Source of the DNA: Saprospiraceae bacterium
GTDB taxonomy: Bacteria > Bacteroidota > Bacteroidia > Chitinophagales > Saprospiraceae
Assembly (NCBI GenBank): GCA_024103005.1
Contig: JAGFJA010000054.1
Span: 1-64,000, forward strand
Direction of reading: 5' to 3'
DNA length: 64,000 bases
Shown: in pieces, positions 14,212-23,255 of the stretch
Layout: every line of letters begins with the position of its first letter
Numbering within the stretch: the first letter of the stretch is position 1
Made by a program: the position numbers and the translations under genes
Notes under the pieces: model-generated
What the model was told of the DNA's origin: nothing
The model's database searches: none
What the model saw: the letters and a program-made list of their open reading frames with translations, nothing else

Positions 14212-15009
14212 ATGAAGCTGAACGAAATTACACACTACCTGGAATCCATAGCCCCTTTGGAGTATCAGGAAGGTTATGACAATAGCGGTCTGATAGCCGG
14301 CGATCCGGAAATGGACATCAGCGGAGCCATCATTAGCCTGGATGCGACAGAAGAAGTGGTAGATGAAGCTATTCGTGAAGGTTTTAATCTCATCATAGCC
14401 CATCATCCCATAGTCTTTTCAGGACTGAAACGATTCACAGGCCAAAACTATGTCCAGCGAACTATTGTCAAAGCCATCCGCCATAATATCGCTATATACG
14501 CCATCCATACCAATCTGGACAATGTATTGCAAAATGGTGTGAATAATACAATAGCCCTTCAATTGGGGCTGACTCGATGTGAAGCACTTTTGACTTATTC
14601 CGGATCTCTTATTGAAAATTGTCCGAGAGGCTCCGGACTGATAGGATGGACAGATCGTCCAATACCATGGCTTGATTTTTTGAATGAATTAAAACAAAAA
14701 ATGCAGGCAAGTGTTGTAAAATATACCCGACCGGTCGGCGAAACCATCCATAAGGTGGCTGTATGCGGAGGTTCAGGATCTTTTTTGCTGAATCAGGCAA
14801 TAACACAGAAATGCGACATTTTTATTACGGCTGATTTTAAGTATCACGAATATTTTGATGCCAATGACAGAATAATGATTGCAGACATTGGACATTATGA
14901 GAGTGAACAATTTACGATTATTTTAATTAAAGACTTGATAATCAAAAAATTTAGTAATTTTGCGGTTCGTTCGACAAAAATTATAACAAATCCAATTAAT
15001 TATTTATAA
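14212..15009 (+). CDS. Nif3-like dinuclear metal centre protein (YqfO/DUF34 family)
   Basis: The 265-aa product matches the NIF3 family, which folds into toroidal hexamers with a dinuclear metal site. Its biochemical role is still debated; 'GTP cyclohydrolase I type 2' is an old database name. Visible family motifs are AHHPIVF (His64, His65), HTNLD (His99, Asp103), TADFKYHEYFD, and near the C-terminus DIGHYESE (His228, Glu232), which together supply the metal ligands. The length fits the short form without the PII-like insert of the ~370-aa versions. It starts at an ATG 234 bp after the CRISPR array and is followed after 5 bp by the zinc-ribbon gene. Nif3 and zinc-ribbon coiled-coil genes are commonly neighbours, so an operon is likely. 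Nothing links it to the CRISPR array. Confidence 0.93.
   Translation: MKLNEITHYLESIAPLEYQEGYDNSGLIAGDPEMDISGAIISLDATEEVVDEAIREGFNLIIAHHPIVFSGLKRFTGQNYVQRTIVKAIRHNIAIYAIHTNLDNVLQNGVNNTIALQLGLTRCEALLTYSGSLIENCPRGSGLIGWTDRPIPWLDFLNELKQKMQASVVKYTRPVGETIHKVAVCGGSGSFLLNQAITQKCDIFITADFKYHEYFDANDRIMIADIGHYESEQFTIILIKDLIIKKFSNFAVRSTKIITNPINYL
14955..14962 (+). promoter_or_regulatory. Possible -7 box inside the end of the Nif3-like gene
   Basis: TAATTTTG matches the Bacteroidota -7 consensus TAnnTTTG and lies about 53 bp before the zinc-ribbon gene start. A TTG is present at 14935-14937, but the 17-bp spacing is short. This could be an internal promoter for the downstream gene, or chance. Confidence 0.3.
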
Positions 15010-15014
15010 AAATT

Positions 15015-15773
15015 ATGGCTAAAAAGGAATTATCGGTTAATGAAAAGCTAAGATTGTTATATGATCTTCAACAAATAGACTCACAAATTGATGAAATTCG
15101 AATATTAAAAGGTGAGTTGCCTATGGAAGTCAGCGACCTGGAAGATGAGGTTGCCGGCCTCGATACCCGAGTCAACAAAATAGATACAGCGATCAAGACC
15201 ATGGAGTCTGATATCAAAAACTATCAGAATCACATCAAGGAATGTGAGGCGATGATCGTTAAGTACGAAAAACAGCTGGAAAAAGTAAAGAATAATAGGG
15301 AATTCGATGCTGTAAATAAGGAAATCGAACTGCAACGCCTCGATATCCAGTTGGCAGAAAAAAGAATTAAAGAACTGCGCCTTTCCAAAGAAGGTAAAAA
15401 TGAAGCCCTGGCTGCAGCTCAGGAACGCAGAGAGAATAAACAGGCCGACCTGGAAAAGAAATTGGTTGAACTGAAAGAAATCATAAGCAAAACGGAAAAA
15501 GATGAAGAAAAGCTCATCGCCGTCTCCGAAAAACAACAGAAGAAAATAGAAGACCGTCTGCTTAAAGCTTACCAGAAAATAAGAAATACATACCGCAATG
15601 GTCTGGCTGTTGTTTCTGTAGAGCGTAATGCCTGCGGTGGCTGTTTCAATGCCATTCCGCCACAACTACAGATGGAAATCAGCCTGTCAAAGAAAATTCT
15701 CGTGTGTGAACACTGCGGAAGAATCCTGGTAGATAAGGCAACCATCCTGGAAGAAGAACCAACAGAAGCATAA
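15015..15773 (+). CDS. Coiled-coil protein with C-terminal C4 zinc ribbon (CT398/CdsZ-like)
   Basis: The 252-aa product has a long charged coiled coil over residues ~15-180. A zinc ribbon follows, with Cys207 and Cys210 (CGGC) and Cys231 and Cys234 (CEHC) and a conserved NAIPPQLQMEI segment between them. This is the architecture of the CT398/CdsZ family (zf-RING_7), thought to be an adaptor; in Chlamydia a member is linked to sigma-54 and type III secretion, but its role in Bacteroidota is unknown. No signal peptide is visible, so it is probably cytoplasmic. It follows the Nif3-like gene by 5 bp and ends just before a strong intrinsic terminator, so the two genes likely form one transcription unit. 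Confidence 0.9.
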   Translation: MAKKELSVNEKLRLLYDLQQIDSQIDEIRILKGELPMEVSDLEDEVAGLDTRVNKIDTAIKTMESDIKNYQNHIKECEAMIVKYEKQLEKVKNNREFDAVNKEIELQRLDIQLAEKRIKELRLSKEGKNEALAAAQERRENKQADLEKKLVELKEIISKTEKDEEKLIAVSEKQQKKIEDRLLKAYQKIRNTYRNGLAVVSVERNACGGCFNAIPPQLQMEISLSKKILVCEHCGRILVDKATILEEEPTEA

Positions 15774-15792
15774 AATTGTATTTTTATATGAG

Positions 15793-15832
15793 AAAGCCTC
15801 AAATATGGTAAAATATGTTTGAGGCTTTTTTG
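15793..15832 (+). terminator. Intrinsic terminator after the Nif3 / zinc-ribbon operon
   Basis: Inverted repeat with arms AAAGCCTCAAA (15793-15803) and TTTGAGGCTTT (15818-15828), a 14-nt loop and a following T-run. It starts 19 bp after the zinc-ribbon stop codon. Confidence 0.85.
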
Positions 15833-15862
15833 TTTAGAAAAAATAACCAACTGTAAGTCGGA

Positions 15863-17359
15863 TTGAAAAACTCAAGTTTATTTATAATCGTATTGATGTG
15901 TGGGTATTCCCTGTTTACCTCACCGATATATGGTCATAAAAAGACGATTGAGTTTACTCCAAAAGCCAGACAGGCATACTCACTTATAATGCAGTTGAGG
16001 CTTGATGAGGCTGGAGAATCTATCCGACAACTTCGCTTAAGGGAACCTGATAACTATGTATCTTATTTTCTTGACAATTATATTGACTTTTTTAAGGTTT
16101 TTATAGGAGAAAGAGAAGAAGACCTAAAGCGGATGAAAGACAATAAAACCACCCGTCTTTCGATGATAGCAAAGACAGACCCTGCCTCACCATATCTTTT
16201 GTATTGTAAGGCTGAAATGCAGCTTCAATGGGCATTGGCAAGGTTAAAATTTGAAGAATACACCCGTGCCTTTTTTGAGATTAAGTCAGCTTACAGTGAT
16301 CTGCAGGACAACACAAAGCGCTTCCCGGATTTTGTTGCCAATAAAAAGAGTTTGGGCGTCCTTCATGCAGCGATAGGGACGATACCGGATGAGTATAAAT
16401 GGGGAGTCTCCTGGCTGGGAGGCATGAGCGGTACGATAGATCAGGGCGTGAGGGAACTGGAATCGGTTATCCGGTATGGTAATAATCATAGCTTCCTTTT
16501 CAGGGATGAAGCCGTGGTTATGTATGCCTTTGTGATGCTTCACCTCAACAATGATGCCGAACGTGCCTGGAAGATAGTATCCGATTCGGATCTTGACCCG
16601 ACATCAAGTCCTCTTGCGTGTTTTGCCCTGAGCAATATTGCCATGCGTACCGGAAGGAATGATATCGCCATCAGCTATCTGGCAAATCGTCCAACCGGAA
16701 GTAAATTCTATACGTTTCATTACCTCAATTTTATGCTGGGAGTGGCTAAACTGCACAGGCTGGACACGGATGCAGATCTCTACCTTCAGTCGTTTATTAA
16801 GACATTTAAAGGTAGAAACTATATCAAAGAAGCCTATCAGAAATTGGCATGGGCACAACTTATTGAAGGAAATATCAGTGGCTATCTGATGAATAATGCC
16901 AATATTCTGAAATATGGCAGAGCCTTGGTAGATGAAGACAAAGCGGCTCTGAAAGAAGCTAAATCCGCCGAAATTCCGGATGTCACGCTTCTGAAAGCCC
17001 GACTATTGTTTGATGGCGGATACTTCAGCCGCTCCTATCAGGTGCTGACCGGCACCAGTGAAGCCTCATTTAAAAATATCAAACAAAAACTTGAATATAA
17101 TTACAGACTCGGTAGAGTGCTGCACTCTATGTCCAATGAAAATGCAGCACTAAAATATTATCTCATTACCATTCAGAAAGGGAAGAATAATCCGGCATAC
17201 TTTGCCTGTAATGCCGCTTTGAATACCGGCCTTATCTATGAAGAGAGAAATAACTACAGTCTGGCACGAAAGTATTACAATCTGTGTCTCTCCTTGTCTC
17301 CTTCAGAATATAAATCAAGCCTTCATCAGAAAGCAAAGGCCGGACTCAGCAGACTCTGA
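15863..17359 (+). CDS. Secreted tetratricopeptide-repeat protein
   Basis: The 498-aa product starts at TTG. This start gives a plausible Sec signal peptide (MKNSSLFIIVLMCGYSLF, cleavage near residue 24); the next ATG (15896) would lose the positive N-terminus. The mature part is alpha-helical, with TPR-like units in the C-terminal half, for example the segment YNYRLGRVLHSMSNENAALKYY followed by ACNAALNTGLIYEERNNYSLARKYY. It is probably periplasmic or surface-associated scaffolding, with no enzymatic motif visible. It lies alone between the upstream terminator and a convergent methyltransferase gene. A specific function cannot be named. Confidence 0.8.
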   Translation: MKNSSLFIIVLMCGYSLFTSPIYGHKKTIEFTPKARQAYSLIMQLRLDEAGESIRQLRLREPDNYVSYFLDNYIDFFKVFIGEREEDLKRMKDNKTTRLSMIAKTDPASPYLLYCKAEMQLQWALARLKFEEYTRAFFEIKSAYSDLQDNTKRFPDFVANKKSLGVLHAAIGTIPDEYKWGVSWLGGMSGTIDQGVRELESVIRYGNNHSFLFRDEAVVMYAFVMLHLNNDAERAWKIVSDSDLDPTSSPLACFALSNIAMRTGRNDIAISYLANRPTGSKFYTFHYLNFMLGVAKLHRLDTDADLYLQSFIKTFKGRNYIKEAYQKLAWAQLIEGNISGYLMNNANILKYGRALVDEDKAALKEAKSAEIPDVTLLKARLLFDGGYFSRSYQVLTGTSEASFKNIKQKLEYNYRLGRVLHSMSNENAALKYYLITIQKGKNNPAYFACNAALNTGLIYEERNNYSLARKYYNLCLSLSPSEYKSSLHQKAKAGLSRL

Positions 17360-17374
17360 CAAACCGGGAAGCAA

Positions 17375-17986
17375 TTATTTTTTTTCGAAAAGAATAAACA
17401 GTTCAGACCCGGCCCTCGCCGGAATACTGTTGTAACAAGGCTCCAGTTTTTTTATATTGAAATAGGTTCCGAATAAAGTCCGATAAGTATCCGCATTTCC
17501 GCCAAAAGGAGGTCCATCCTTTCCAAAATCCACACCAAAAAGAACCCCGGCCAGCATACCTCCGTCATTTAAAAGCGCTGCTATTTGAGATACGTACTCC
17601 TGTCTTCTTTCTATGACCTGGGCGCAGAAAAAAGTTTGTTCCAGCACGAGGTCATACCTGCCCTGATGTCTGAAAAAGTCGCCATTCATTACTTTGATTT
17701 GGGGAGTGTTTATAAATTTTTCCCTAAGTCGTAAAACCAGTTCTTCCGAGATATCTATCAAGGTAATATCCGAGAAGCCCATTGCTGCCAATTTTTCGGC
17801 TTCATACGCATTGCCGCAACCGGGAATGAGGATAGACGCTTTTTTATCGGGATATTGCATCATAAAAGAGATAATTGGCGGTGAAGCATAACCAATATCC
17901 CATCCCGTTTGCCCGCTCTTCCAGCGTTGATTCCAGAAGTCTGCATTCAATTCATGGTCATATTCGGCAGGATTTTTTTCGTTCAT
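17375..17986 (-). CDS. TPMT-like SAM-dependent methyltransferase
   Basis: The 203-aa product fits the thiopurine S-methyltransferase / thiol methyltransferase family. Visible signatures are FWNQRWKSGQTGWDIGYASPP at the N-terminus, the SAM-binding loop ILIPGCGNAYEA (~residues 52-63), an acidic motif (LIDIS), FGKDGPPFGG, and the C-terminal IPARAGSELFILFEKK. Relatives methylate thiol, halide or other small nucleophiles; the natural substrate here is unknown. The length is normal for the family. It is convergent with the TPR gene (16 bp gap). The DUF2269 gene lies upstream on the same strand, with a 33-bp gap. Confidence 0.88.
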   Translation of the reverse strand: MNEKNPAEYDHELNADFWNQRWKSGQTGWDIGYASPPIISFMMQYPDKKASILIPGCGNAYEAEKLAAMGFSDITLIDISEELVLRLREKFINTPQIKVMNGDFFRHQGRYDLVLEQTFFCAQVIERRQEYVSQIAALLNDGGMLAGVLFGVDFGKDGPPFGGNADTYRTLFGTYFNIKKLEPCYNSIPARAGSELFILFEKK

Positions 17987-18019
17987 GACAAAGTATTTAT
18001 TCTTCCTAACATAAAAGGA

Positions 18020-18469
18020 TCAAAACGGTTTCAAAACCATCAATATGATAATTGCCAGAAAAATTATATTTTCAATGCGCTCATAAAAAAAAAGTTTTTC
18101 CGCCATCTTATAATATTCAGCAGGAATCTCTTCGCCGGTATGTTGTTTCAGAAAGGTCTTTATCGGTCTGGAAAGGGGAGAAAGGACAACCGGTCCAAAT
18201 GCCAGGGCAACGAGAAATAGAATCAGACTGGTAACATACCATCCCATATGAAACAGATATGGCCGTAGCAGTCCCATCGTCAATCCCGACAAGAGCAGGA
18301 GTGTACCTCCGACCATTACAAAAATGTGAAGTCTGTTGCGAATAAGGTAAGCATGCCTTAATTCAATCATATTTCCTGCCTTGGTAACGATATATATCAT
18401 GACAAATCCCGGACCTAGACCGAGGATTGCGGACAAAATATGTATAACTAAAATAATATTGTACAGCAT
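18020..18469 (-). CDS. DUF2269-like integral membrane protein
   Basis: The 149-aa product has four hydrophobic segments (about residues 1-25, 48-68, 75-97 and 128-147). An N-terminal VIHILSAILGLGPGF and a later MVGGTLLLLSGLTMG are typical of the DUF2269 family of predicted inner-membrane proteins. Function is unknown. It reads towards the TPMT-like methyltransferase with a short gap and may be co-transcribed with it. Confidence 0.7.
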   Translation of the reverse strand: MLYNIILVIHILSAILGLGPGFVMIYIVTKAGNMIELRHAYLIRNRLHIFVMVGGTLLLLSGLTMGLLRPYLFHMGWYVTSLILFLVALAFGPVVLSPLSRPIKTFLKQHTGEEIPAEYYKMAEKLFFYERIENIIFLAIIILMVLKPF

Positions 18470-18700
18470 AATAATTTTTCAAAAGTCGGGAAACATCATA
18501 ATTTTCGGGAATTTTATAAAAAATTTATTAATCTGTTCCCGAAGGCTAATTTACCATATTTCATACTTACTGCAACAAATCAGGACAAAATAGTCGGAAT
18601 TTTATTTTCTTTGAGATAAACGAAGGTCAAATATGACAAACATTGTATGTGGTTTGACTGTTGTAGTTTCAAATGTTATTTATTTTAAACATGATCAATC

Positions 18701-19318
18701 ATGAAATTGCGTATTGAATCAGACAATTTAGAGGACTATCTCAAGGCCATACCCCCGGTTATACAATTTGATACACCCCTGGTAAAAAATAAGATTGCTG
18801 AAATAAAAACTGCTGCCGGAACAGCTGAAGAACGTGCAAGACTTGCCTTTGAAATAGCAAGAGACAGTGTTTCACATTCGTTTGATAGCGGAAATCAGGT
18901 TATCAGCATCAGTGCAGAAGACGCCTTGATGAATGGTGACGGAATTTGCTTTGCCAAAGCCCATTTACTTGCAGCTTTGCTGAGAGGGATGGGTATTCCG
19001 GCGGGATTTTGTTATCAGCGGGTTTTGAAAAAGGGAACAGTGGAGTCGGGCTATGCCCTGCATGGTCTGAATGCACTTTATCTTGAAGGTATTGGCTGGT
19101 TTAGGGTTGATCCGAGAGGCAATAAAGCCGGAATTGATTCACAGTTTAATTATGCCACCGAACAGTTGGCTTACCCTATTCGTACAGAGCTGGGGGAGGT
19201 GGATTATCCCGACGTATTGGTGGCACCCTTGCCATCTGTAATAGAGTCGATGCGTACCTCCGATAATTGCCGCGTGCTCTTTGACAAGAGGCCGGAGTCA
19301 CTGAATGTTGCCGGATGA
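18701..19318 (+). CDS. Transglutaminase-like superfamily protein
   Basis: The 205-aa product carries the papain-like transglutaminase triad: Cys83 in GDGICFAKAHLLAALLRGMG, His121 in YALHGLNALYLEG, and Asp137 in WFRVDPRGN. There is no signal peptide, so it is probably cytoplasmic. Bacterial members are usually cysteine peptidases or amidases, and the substrate cannot be inferred. A TTG (18643) and a TAGTTTCA-like -7 element (18664) lie before the gene. The OsmC gene follows after 42 bp on the same strand. Confidence 0.85.
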   Translation: MKLRIESDNLEDYLKAIPPVIQFDTPLVKNKIAEIKTAAGTAEERARLAFEIARDSVSHSFDSGNQVISISAEDALMNGDGICFAKAHLLAALLRGMGIPAGFCYQRVLKKGTVESGYALHGLNALYLEGIGWFRVDPRGNKAGIDSQFNYATEQLAYPIRTELGEVDYPDVLVAPLPSVIESMRTSDNCRVLFDKRPESLNVAG

Positions 19319-19360
19319 TGTACTAGTTGGAATTAAATTAAAAAAATAGCAACGATAAAG

Positions 19361-19777
19361 ATGAAGATTAATATCAGAAGAATAGATGACGACTTTCAGA
19401 TGGAAGCGGTCAATGCTGAAGGAAACAAGGTGATAATGGATGGAAGTCTGTCCATAGGCGGGCACAACAGAGGAATGCGCCCAATGCAGTTGTTGTTGAC
19501 GGCTATAGGCGGGTGCAGCTCCATCGATGTCATCAATATCTTGAAAAAACAAAAACAGGAAATTTCTGATTTTGAAGTGGAAGTAGAAGGACTTTCTGTC
19601 CCGGTGGAAGAGTATTCCAGATTCAGCGAGATTGTCGTACACTTCAAAATTAGGGGGAAGGTGGATCCTAAAAAGGCGGAGAAGGCGGCACAATTGTCTT
19701 TTCAGAAATATTGTTCAGTTTCTAAAGCACTTGAACCGACATCCGACATCCGATTTAAGGTCTCTGTAAATGAATGA
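19361..19777 (+). CDS. OsmC-family protein, probable peroxide reductase
   Basis: The 138-aa product has the OsmC/Ohr fold signatures, including GMRPMQLLLTAIGGCSSIDVI with Cys52 and QKYCSVSKAL with Cys118. These are the two redox cysteines used by OsmC/Ohr thiol peroxidases. Members detoxify organic hydroperoxides in the cytoplasm; whether this one prefers organic or fatty-acid peroxides cannot be told. The length is normal. The stop codon lies 19 bp from the end of a convergent DUF4294 gene. Confidence 0.9.
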   Translation: MKINIRRIDDDFQMEAVNAEGNKVIMDGSLSIGGHNRGMRPMQLLLTAIGGCSSIDVINILKKQKQEISDFEVEVEGLSVPVEEYSRFSEIVVHFKIRGKVDPKKAEKAAQLSFQKYCSVSKALEPTSDIRFKVSVNE

Positions 19778-19796
19778 AACAAAAAAATCCGAAGAA

Positions 19797-20399
19797 TTAT
19801 TTCTTGACGCTTAGCCGGTAATCATCCAGCACCATATCCATGATATAATCTTCGCCTCTGACATAACCGTCTTTCAGGTGATAGCCGTAAAAACGTCCGG
19901 TAGTATTGTAATAAAATGCCGTCCAGGTACCCTTGATTCCCTTTATAACATCGTAAAACGGTTCATTAAGCTCTTTTTCTATCATTTTCGTAAGAATTAG
20001 ACCCTGTGTCCGTGTTAATTTTTTTAAAGGCTCTTCAAACTGGTCTTCAAGTTCTTTTTCAAGGGTCTTCATATATTTTTTACGCTCCCTCCTGGTCATA
20101 CTTCGGGTAGCCTCGTTTGATTCGTGATATATACGCATAGCCTCCAGAGCGTAGGGATATACGATGGCAGCATAACGACGGTATCGCATGTAACGATCAT
20201 ATTCGTCCTTGCTTCCAAACTGCTGCTTGCTGGAAACCGACACCTCTCTGAGTTGATCCAAATAAGCGGTATCTCCCTTTTCGGTGATAATCCGTATCAT
20301 TTTTTTTCCGCCAAAGATGACAGTATCCACTTGCTGATGCTGTGCATATAATGCCGATGAAGACACCCAAATCAGGAAAAATAAAAGGAATTTATTCAT
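19797..20399 (-). CDS. DUF4294 exported protein
   Basis: The 200-aa product begins with a Sec signal peptide (MNKFLLFFLIWVSSSALYA, cleavage near residue 19). The mature region is highly charged and helical: a KYMKTLEKELEDQFEEPLKKLTRTQGLILTKMIEKEL stretch, then PFYDVIKGIKGTWTAFYYNTTGRFYGYHLKDGY. This is the DUF4294 family, widespread and restricted to Bacteroidota and of unknown role; it is probably periplasmic. It is divergent from the PBP1A gene, with a 309-bp gap between them. Confidence 0.85.
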   Translation of the reverse strand: MNKFLLFFLIWVSSSALYAQHQQVDTVIFGGKKMIRIITEKGDTAYLDQLREVSVSSKQQFGSKDEYDRYMRYRRYAAIVYPYALEAMRIYHESNEATRSMTRRERKKYMKTLEKELEDQFEEPLKKLTRTQGLILTKMIEKELNEPFYDVIKGIKGTWTAFYYNTTGRFYGYHLKDGYVRGEDYIMDMVLDDYRLSVKK

Positions 20400-20648
20400 G
20401 GTTCACTCTTTTCAACAAAAGAACGCAAATTTGTATCAATTGATTTGAATTGTGTTCAAATAATTTGACAAAATAACACTATGGCAACATTTTAAGAGTT
20501 TTTATTTAATTTTCATTTTAGTTGTCAATTATCTTTCTTTTAAAATTAAAAAAACAAATTCCCTGATTTCGATAGTTCAGACTGTACAAATCAGGCATAT
20601 TGATTGGGCTTAAGGCAGGTGCTAAGCGGTCGGGGTGAAGATGTTCAT

Positions 20649-20680
20649 TTGCAGTACATATTATTTTATTCGTATATTCG
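20649..20680 (+). promoter_or_regulatory. Candidate promoter of the PBP1A gene in the 309-bp divergent gap
   Basis: TTG at 20649-20651 is followed after 21 bp by TATATTCG (20673-20680), one change from the Bacteroidota TAnnTTTG -7 box. It lies about 28 bp before the PBP1A start. The rest of the gap 20400-20708 is AT-rich and shows no gene, tRNA or strong hairpin. Confidence 0.35.
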
Positions 20681-20708
20681 TTTAATAATTAATTATATTT
20701 TCACATAA

Positions 20709-23216
20709 ATGGACGACAAAAATCCTCAGATTAGGTCGATAGTCAGAAAAATGTGGATAGGGCTCGGATGTGCGGTGCTTTTATTCGCAGGCTACATTTT
20801 TTATCTTTCACTTTCCGGCTTACCCACCTTCGAAGAGCTGGAAAACCCGAAATATGATTTTGCCAGTCAGATTCTTGCCTCTGATCATACGACACTAGGT
20901 CGGCTTTATATCGAAAATCGCGTTCCGGTCAAATACAGAGACATCTCACCCAATGTAATCAAAGCCCTTATTGCTACGGAGGATGTGCGGTTTGAAAAAC
21001 ATAGTGGCGTAGATGCCGAAGCTGTGGCGAGAGTAGCTGCAAAGACCGTTCTTCTGGCTAACCGTGGCTCAGGCGGTGGCAGTACCATCACTCAGCAATT
21101 GGCCAAACTTCTGTATTCAGACAGAGATTTCGGGGATATGGGAAGATTGCGAAGGACTCTGGCTCTGATTAATATCAAGCTCAAAGAGTGGATTACGGCC
21201 ATTCGTTTGGAAAGAAGCTATACAAAGGAGGAGATTCTGACGATGTATCTGAATAAGTTTAATTTTATCTATGGTGCCTACGGTATTCAGGCGGCGGCAG
21301 AGACCTATTTTTCCAAAAGCAATAGTGAACTGACTGTACCTGAAGCAGCCGTTTTGGTTGGAATGCTAAAAAATCCGTCCCTCTATAATCCTGTCCGCAG
21401 AAGAGAACAAGCGACAAAACGGCGCAATACCGTGCTCAAAAGGATGTATTCCAATGGTGACCTTTCTGAGGCAGAGTATGAAAAATATATAGCCGAACCC
21501 ATTAAGATACAGTTTAAACCGAAGTCACACATTGATGGAGATGCCACCTATTTCAGGATGGAAGTAGGAAAAGAGGTCAGTCAGATTATCCGGAAAATGG
21601 ATTTGCGGAAGTCGGATGGTTCTCTTTATGACATGTACCGGGATGGCTTGAAAATTTACACTTCCATCGACATCGACATGCAGCAGATAGCAGAGAAAAC
21701 GATGTTACAGCACATGAATAATGTTCAGAAGAATTTGTGGCGAGAATGGAAGGGGAAGGATCCTTGGACCTATCATGCGGATGCCACCCAAAAAGCAATA
21801 AGGGAGGCGTCTATGAAAAACCTCGTAAGATCTTCCGACAGGTATATTACGATGAGGCAAAATGAGTTTGAGCAGGATCTGGATGAACTGGAAAGTAAAT
21901 TTCCCGAATTAAACTTTACGGACATAGAATTTGATATCTGGACGGCAGCAGAAAGAAATGGCCTGGATAAAACAGCCAAAAGATACAGAATTACAGACGA
22001 TCAGAAGGAAATATATGCTAAAGTAATGGCTGATCCCGAGTATAAAATTGCAGTCGCTAAATGGCAACAATTCAGAAAAAATGTTCGCACCGAATTTGCT
22101 AAGAAGGTTAAAATGAAAGTCTTTGCCTATAATGCAATGGGAGAGAAAGATACCGTCATGACGCCTTATGACAGCATCAGGTATCATCGTATGTTTTTAC
22201 AGACAGGTATCGTCGCCATAGACCCTGCGACCGGTCAAGTCAAAGTTTGGGTAGGAGGCATCAATCACAAATATTTTAAGTTTGATCACATCCGCACAAA
22301 GCGACAGGTAGGATCGACCTTCAAGCCCTTTGTTTATGCTTCTGCCATAACCTTCCTTGGCATCAGTCCCTGTATGCGGGTTACGGACCAGCAATATACC
22401 ATCTCTCCGGGGGAGGGCCAGTTTGGCCTTATTAAATCCTGGTCTCCCGGGAATGCGGAAGGTAGGTTTAGCGGCAAGAGTATGACGCTGTATGAAGGGC
22501 TTAAAGAGTCTCGCAACTCCGTTTCAGTATATCTGATGAAGCAGTTAAAATCAACCCGTACCGTCCTCGAATTGGTCAATAATATGGGGATTGATAAGTC
22601 AAAAGTGCCCGCTCAGCCATCTATTTGTCTGGGTGCTGCCGACCTGACTGTGCTGGAGATGACGGGTGCCTATGCCTCATTTGCCAATAATGGTACCTAT
22701 ATAGAACCGTCATTTATTCAAAAGATTGAAGATAAAAACGGCAAGATTATTTACAAGAAAACCTCAGATGAAAAACAAGCGCTCTCTCCCGACATCAATT
22801 ATGTTATGGTGGACATGCTGAAATATGCAGTTCGCGGAGCTGCAGGCTTTGGTGGCATCAAGAGTGAAATCGGCGGAAAGACAGGAACAACCAACGACTA
22901 TGTGGATGGGTGGTTTATGGGAATAACTCCAAGTCTGGTCGTAGGCACCTGGGTAGGGGGTGATGATCGCTGGATTCATTTTAACAGCCTTACCTATGGA
23001 CAGGGAAGCAAGATGGCAAGACCGTTTTTCTCTGAATTTATCCGTCAGCTAGAACTTCAGAAAGTATCGGATTATGACCCGAATGCGAGATTTCCGATTC
23101 CTCCCGGACCACAAACTATTGTTACCGATTGCAGCCAGTACCAACGTAGCGACGTCATTACACAGCCGAAAGATACGATTAAGAAGAAAGAGGGTGAAGA
23201 CGATTTCTTCCAGTAG
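20709..23216 (+). CDS. Class A penicillin-binding protein 1A (transglycosylase/transpeptidase)
   Basis: The 835-aa bifunctional peptidoglycan synthase has a single N-terminal membrane anchor (~residues 13-35). The GT51 glycosyltransferase domain carries the catalytic Glu91 in ATEDVRFEKHSGVD, then GGSTITQQLAKLL and the RSYTKEEILTMYLN motif. The transpeptidase domain has the SxxK nucleophile (Ser536 in GSTFKPF), SRN (ESRNSVSVYL) and KTGTT with the following DGWFMG. All three transpeptidase motifs are intact. A linker of roughly 200 residues between the domains is longer than in minimal class A PBPs. The product is anchored in the inner membrane and builds cell-wall glycan and cross-links in the periplasm. 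The C-terminal tail is short and charged. Confidence 0.96.
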   Translation: MDDKNPQIRSIVRKMWIGLGCAVLLFAGYIFYLSLSGLPTFEELENPKYDFASQILASDHTTLGRLYIENRVPVKYRDISPNVIKALIATEDVRFEKHSGVDAEAVARVAAKTVLLANRGSGGGSTITQQLAKLLYSDRDFGDMGRLRRTLALINIKLKEWITAIRLERSYTKEEILTMYLNKFNFIYGAYGIQAAAETYFSKSNSELTVPEAAVLVGMLKNPSLYNPVRRREQATKRRNTVLKRMYSNGDLSEAEYEKYIAEPIKIQFKPKSHIDGDATYFRMEVGKEVSQIIRKMDLRKSDGSLYDMYRDGLKIYTSIDIDMQQIAEKTMLQHMNNVQKNLWREWKGKDPWTYHADATQKAIREASMKNLVRSSDRYITMRQNEFEQDLDELESKFPELNFTDIEFDIWTAAERNGLDKTAKRYRITDDQKEIYAKVMADPEYKIAVAKWQQFRKNVRTEFAKKVKMKVFAYNAMGEKDTVMTPYDSIRYHRMFLQTGIVAIDPATGQVKVWVGGINHKYFKFDHIRTKRQVGSTFKPFVYASAITFLGISPCMRVTDQQYTISPGEGQFGLIKSWSPGNAEGRFSGKSMTLYEGLKESRNSVSVYLMKQLKSTRTVLELVNNMGIDKSKVPAQPSICLGAADLTVLEMTGAYASFANNGTYIEPSFIQKIEDKNGKIIYKKTSDEKQALSPDINYVMVDMLKYAVRGAAGFGGIKSEIGGKTGTTNDYVDGWFMGITPSLVVGTWVGGDDRWIHFNSLTYGQGSKMARPFFSEFIRQLELQKVSDYDPNARFPIPPGPQTIVTDCSQYQRSDVITQPKDTIKKKEGEDDFFQ

Positions 23217-23230
23217 AATCTTGGAATCAA

Positions 23231-23248
23231 TTTAGTAAAATTACTAAA
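23231..23248. repeat. 8-bp inverted repeat between convergent genes
   Basis: TTTAGTAA, two bases, then TTACTAAA form a perfect palindrome in the 39-bp gap between the ends of the PBP1A gene and the P-type ATPase gene. It is AT-only apart from one G/C pair per arm, so a weak bidirectional terminator or a chance palindrome are both possible. Confidence 0.35.
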
Positions 23249-23255
23249 AAGAAAT

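Noticed and set aside
14038-14406. A 122-codon open frame on the minus strand across the start of the Nif3-like gene.
   Set aside because: It overlaps a well-conserved gene and its translation has no recognisable motif.
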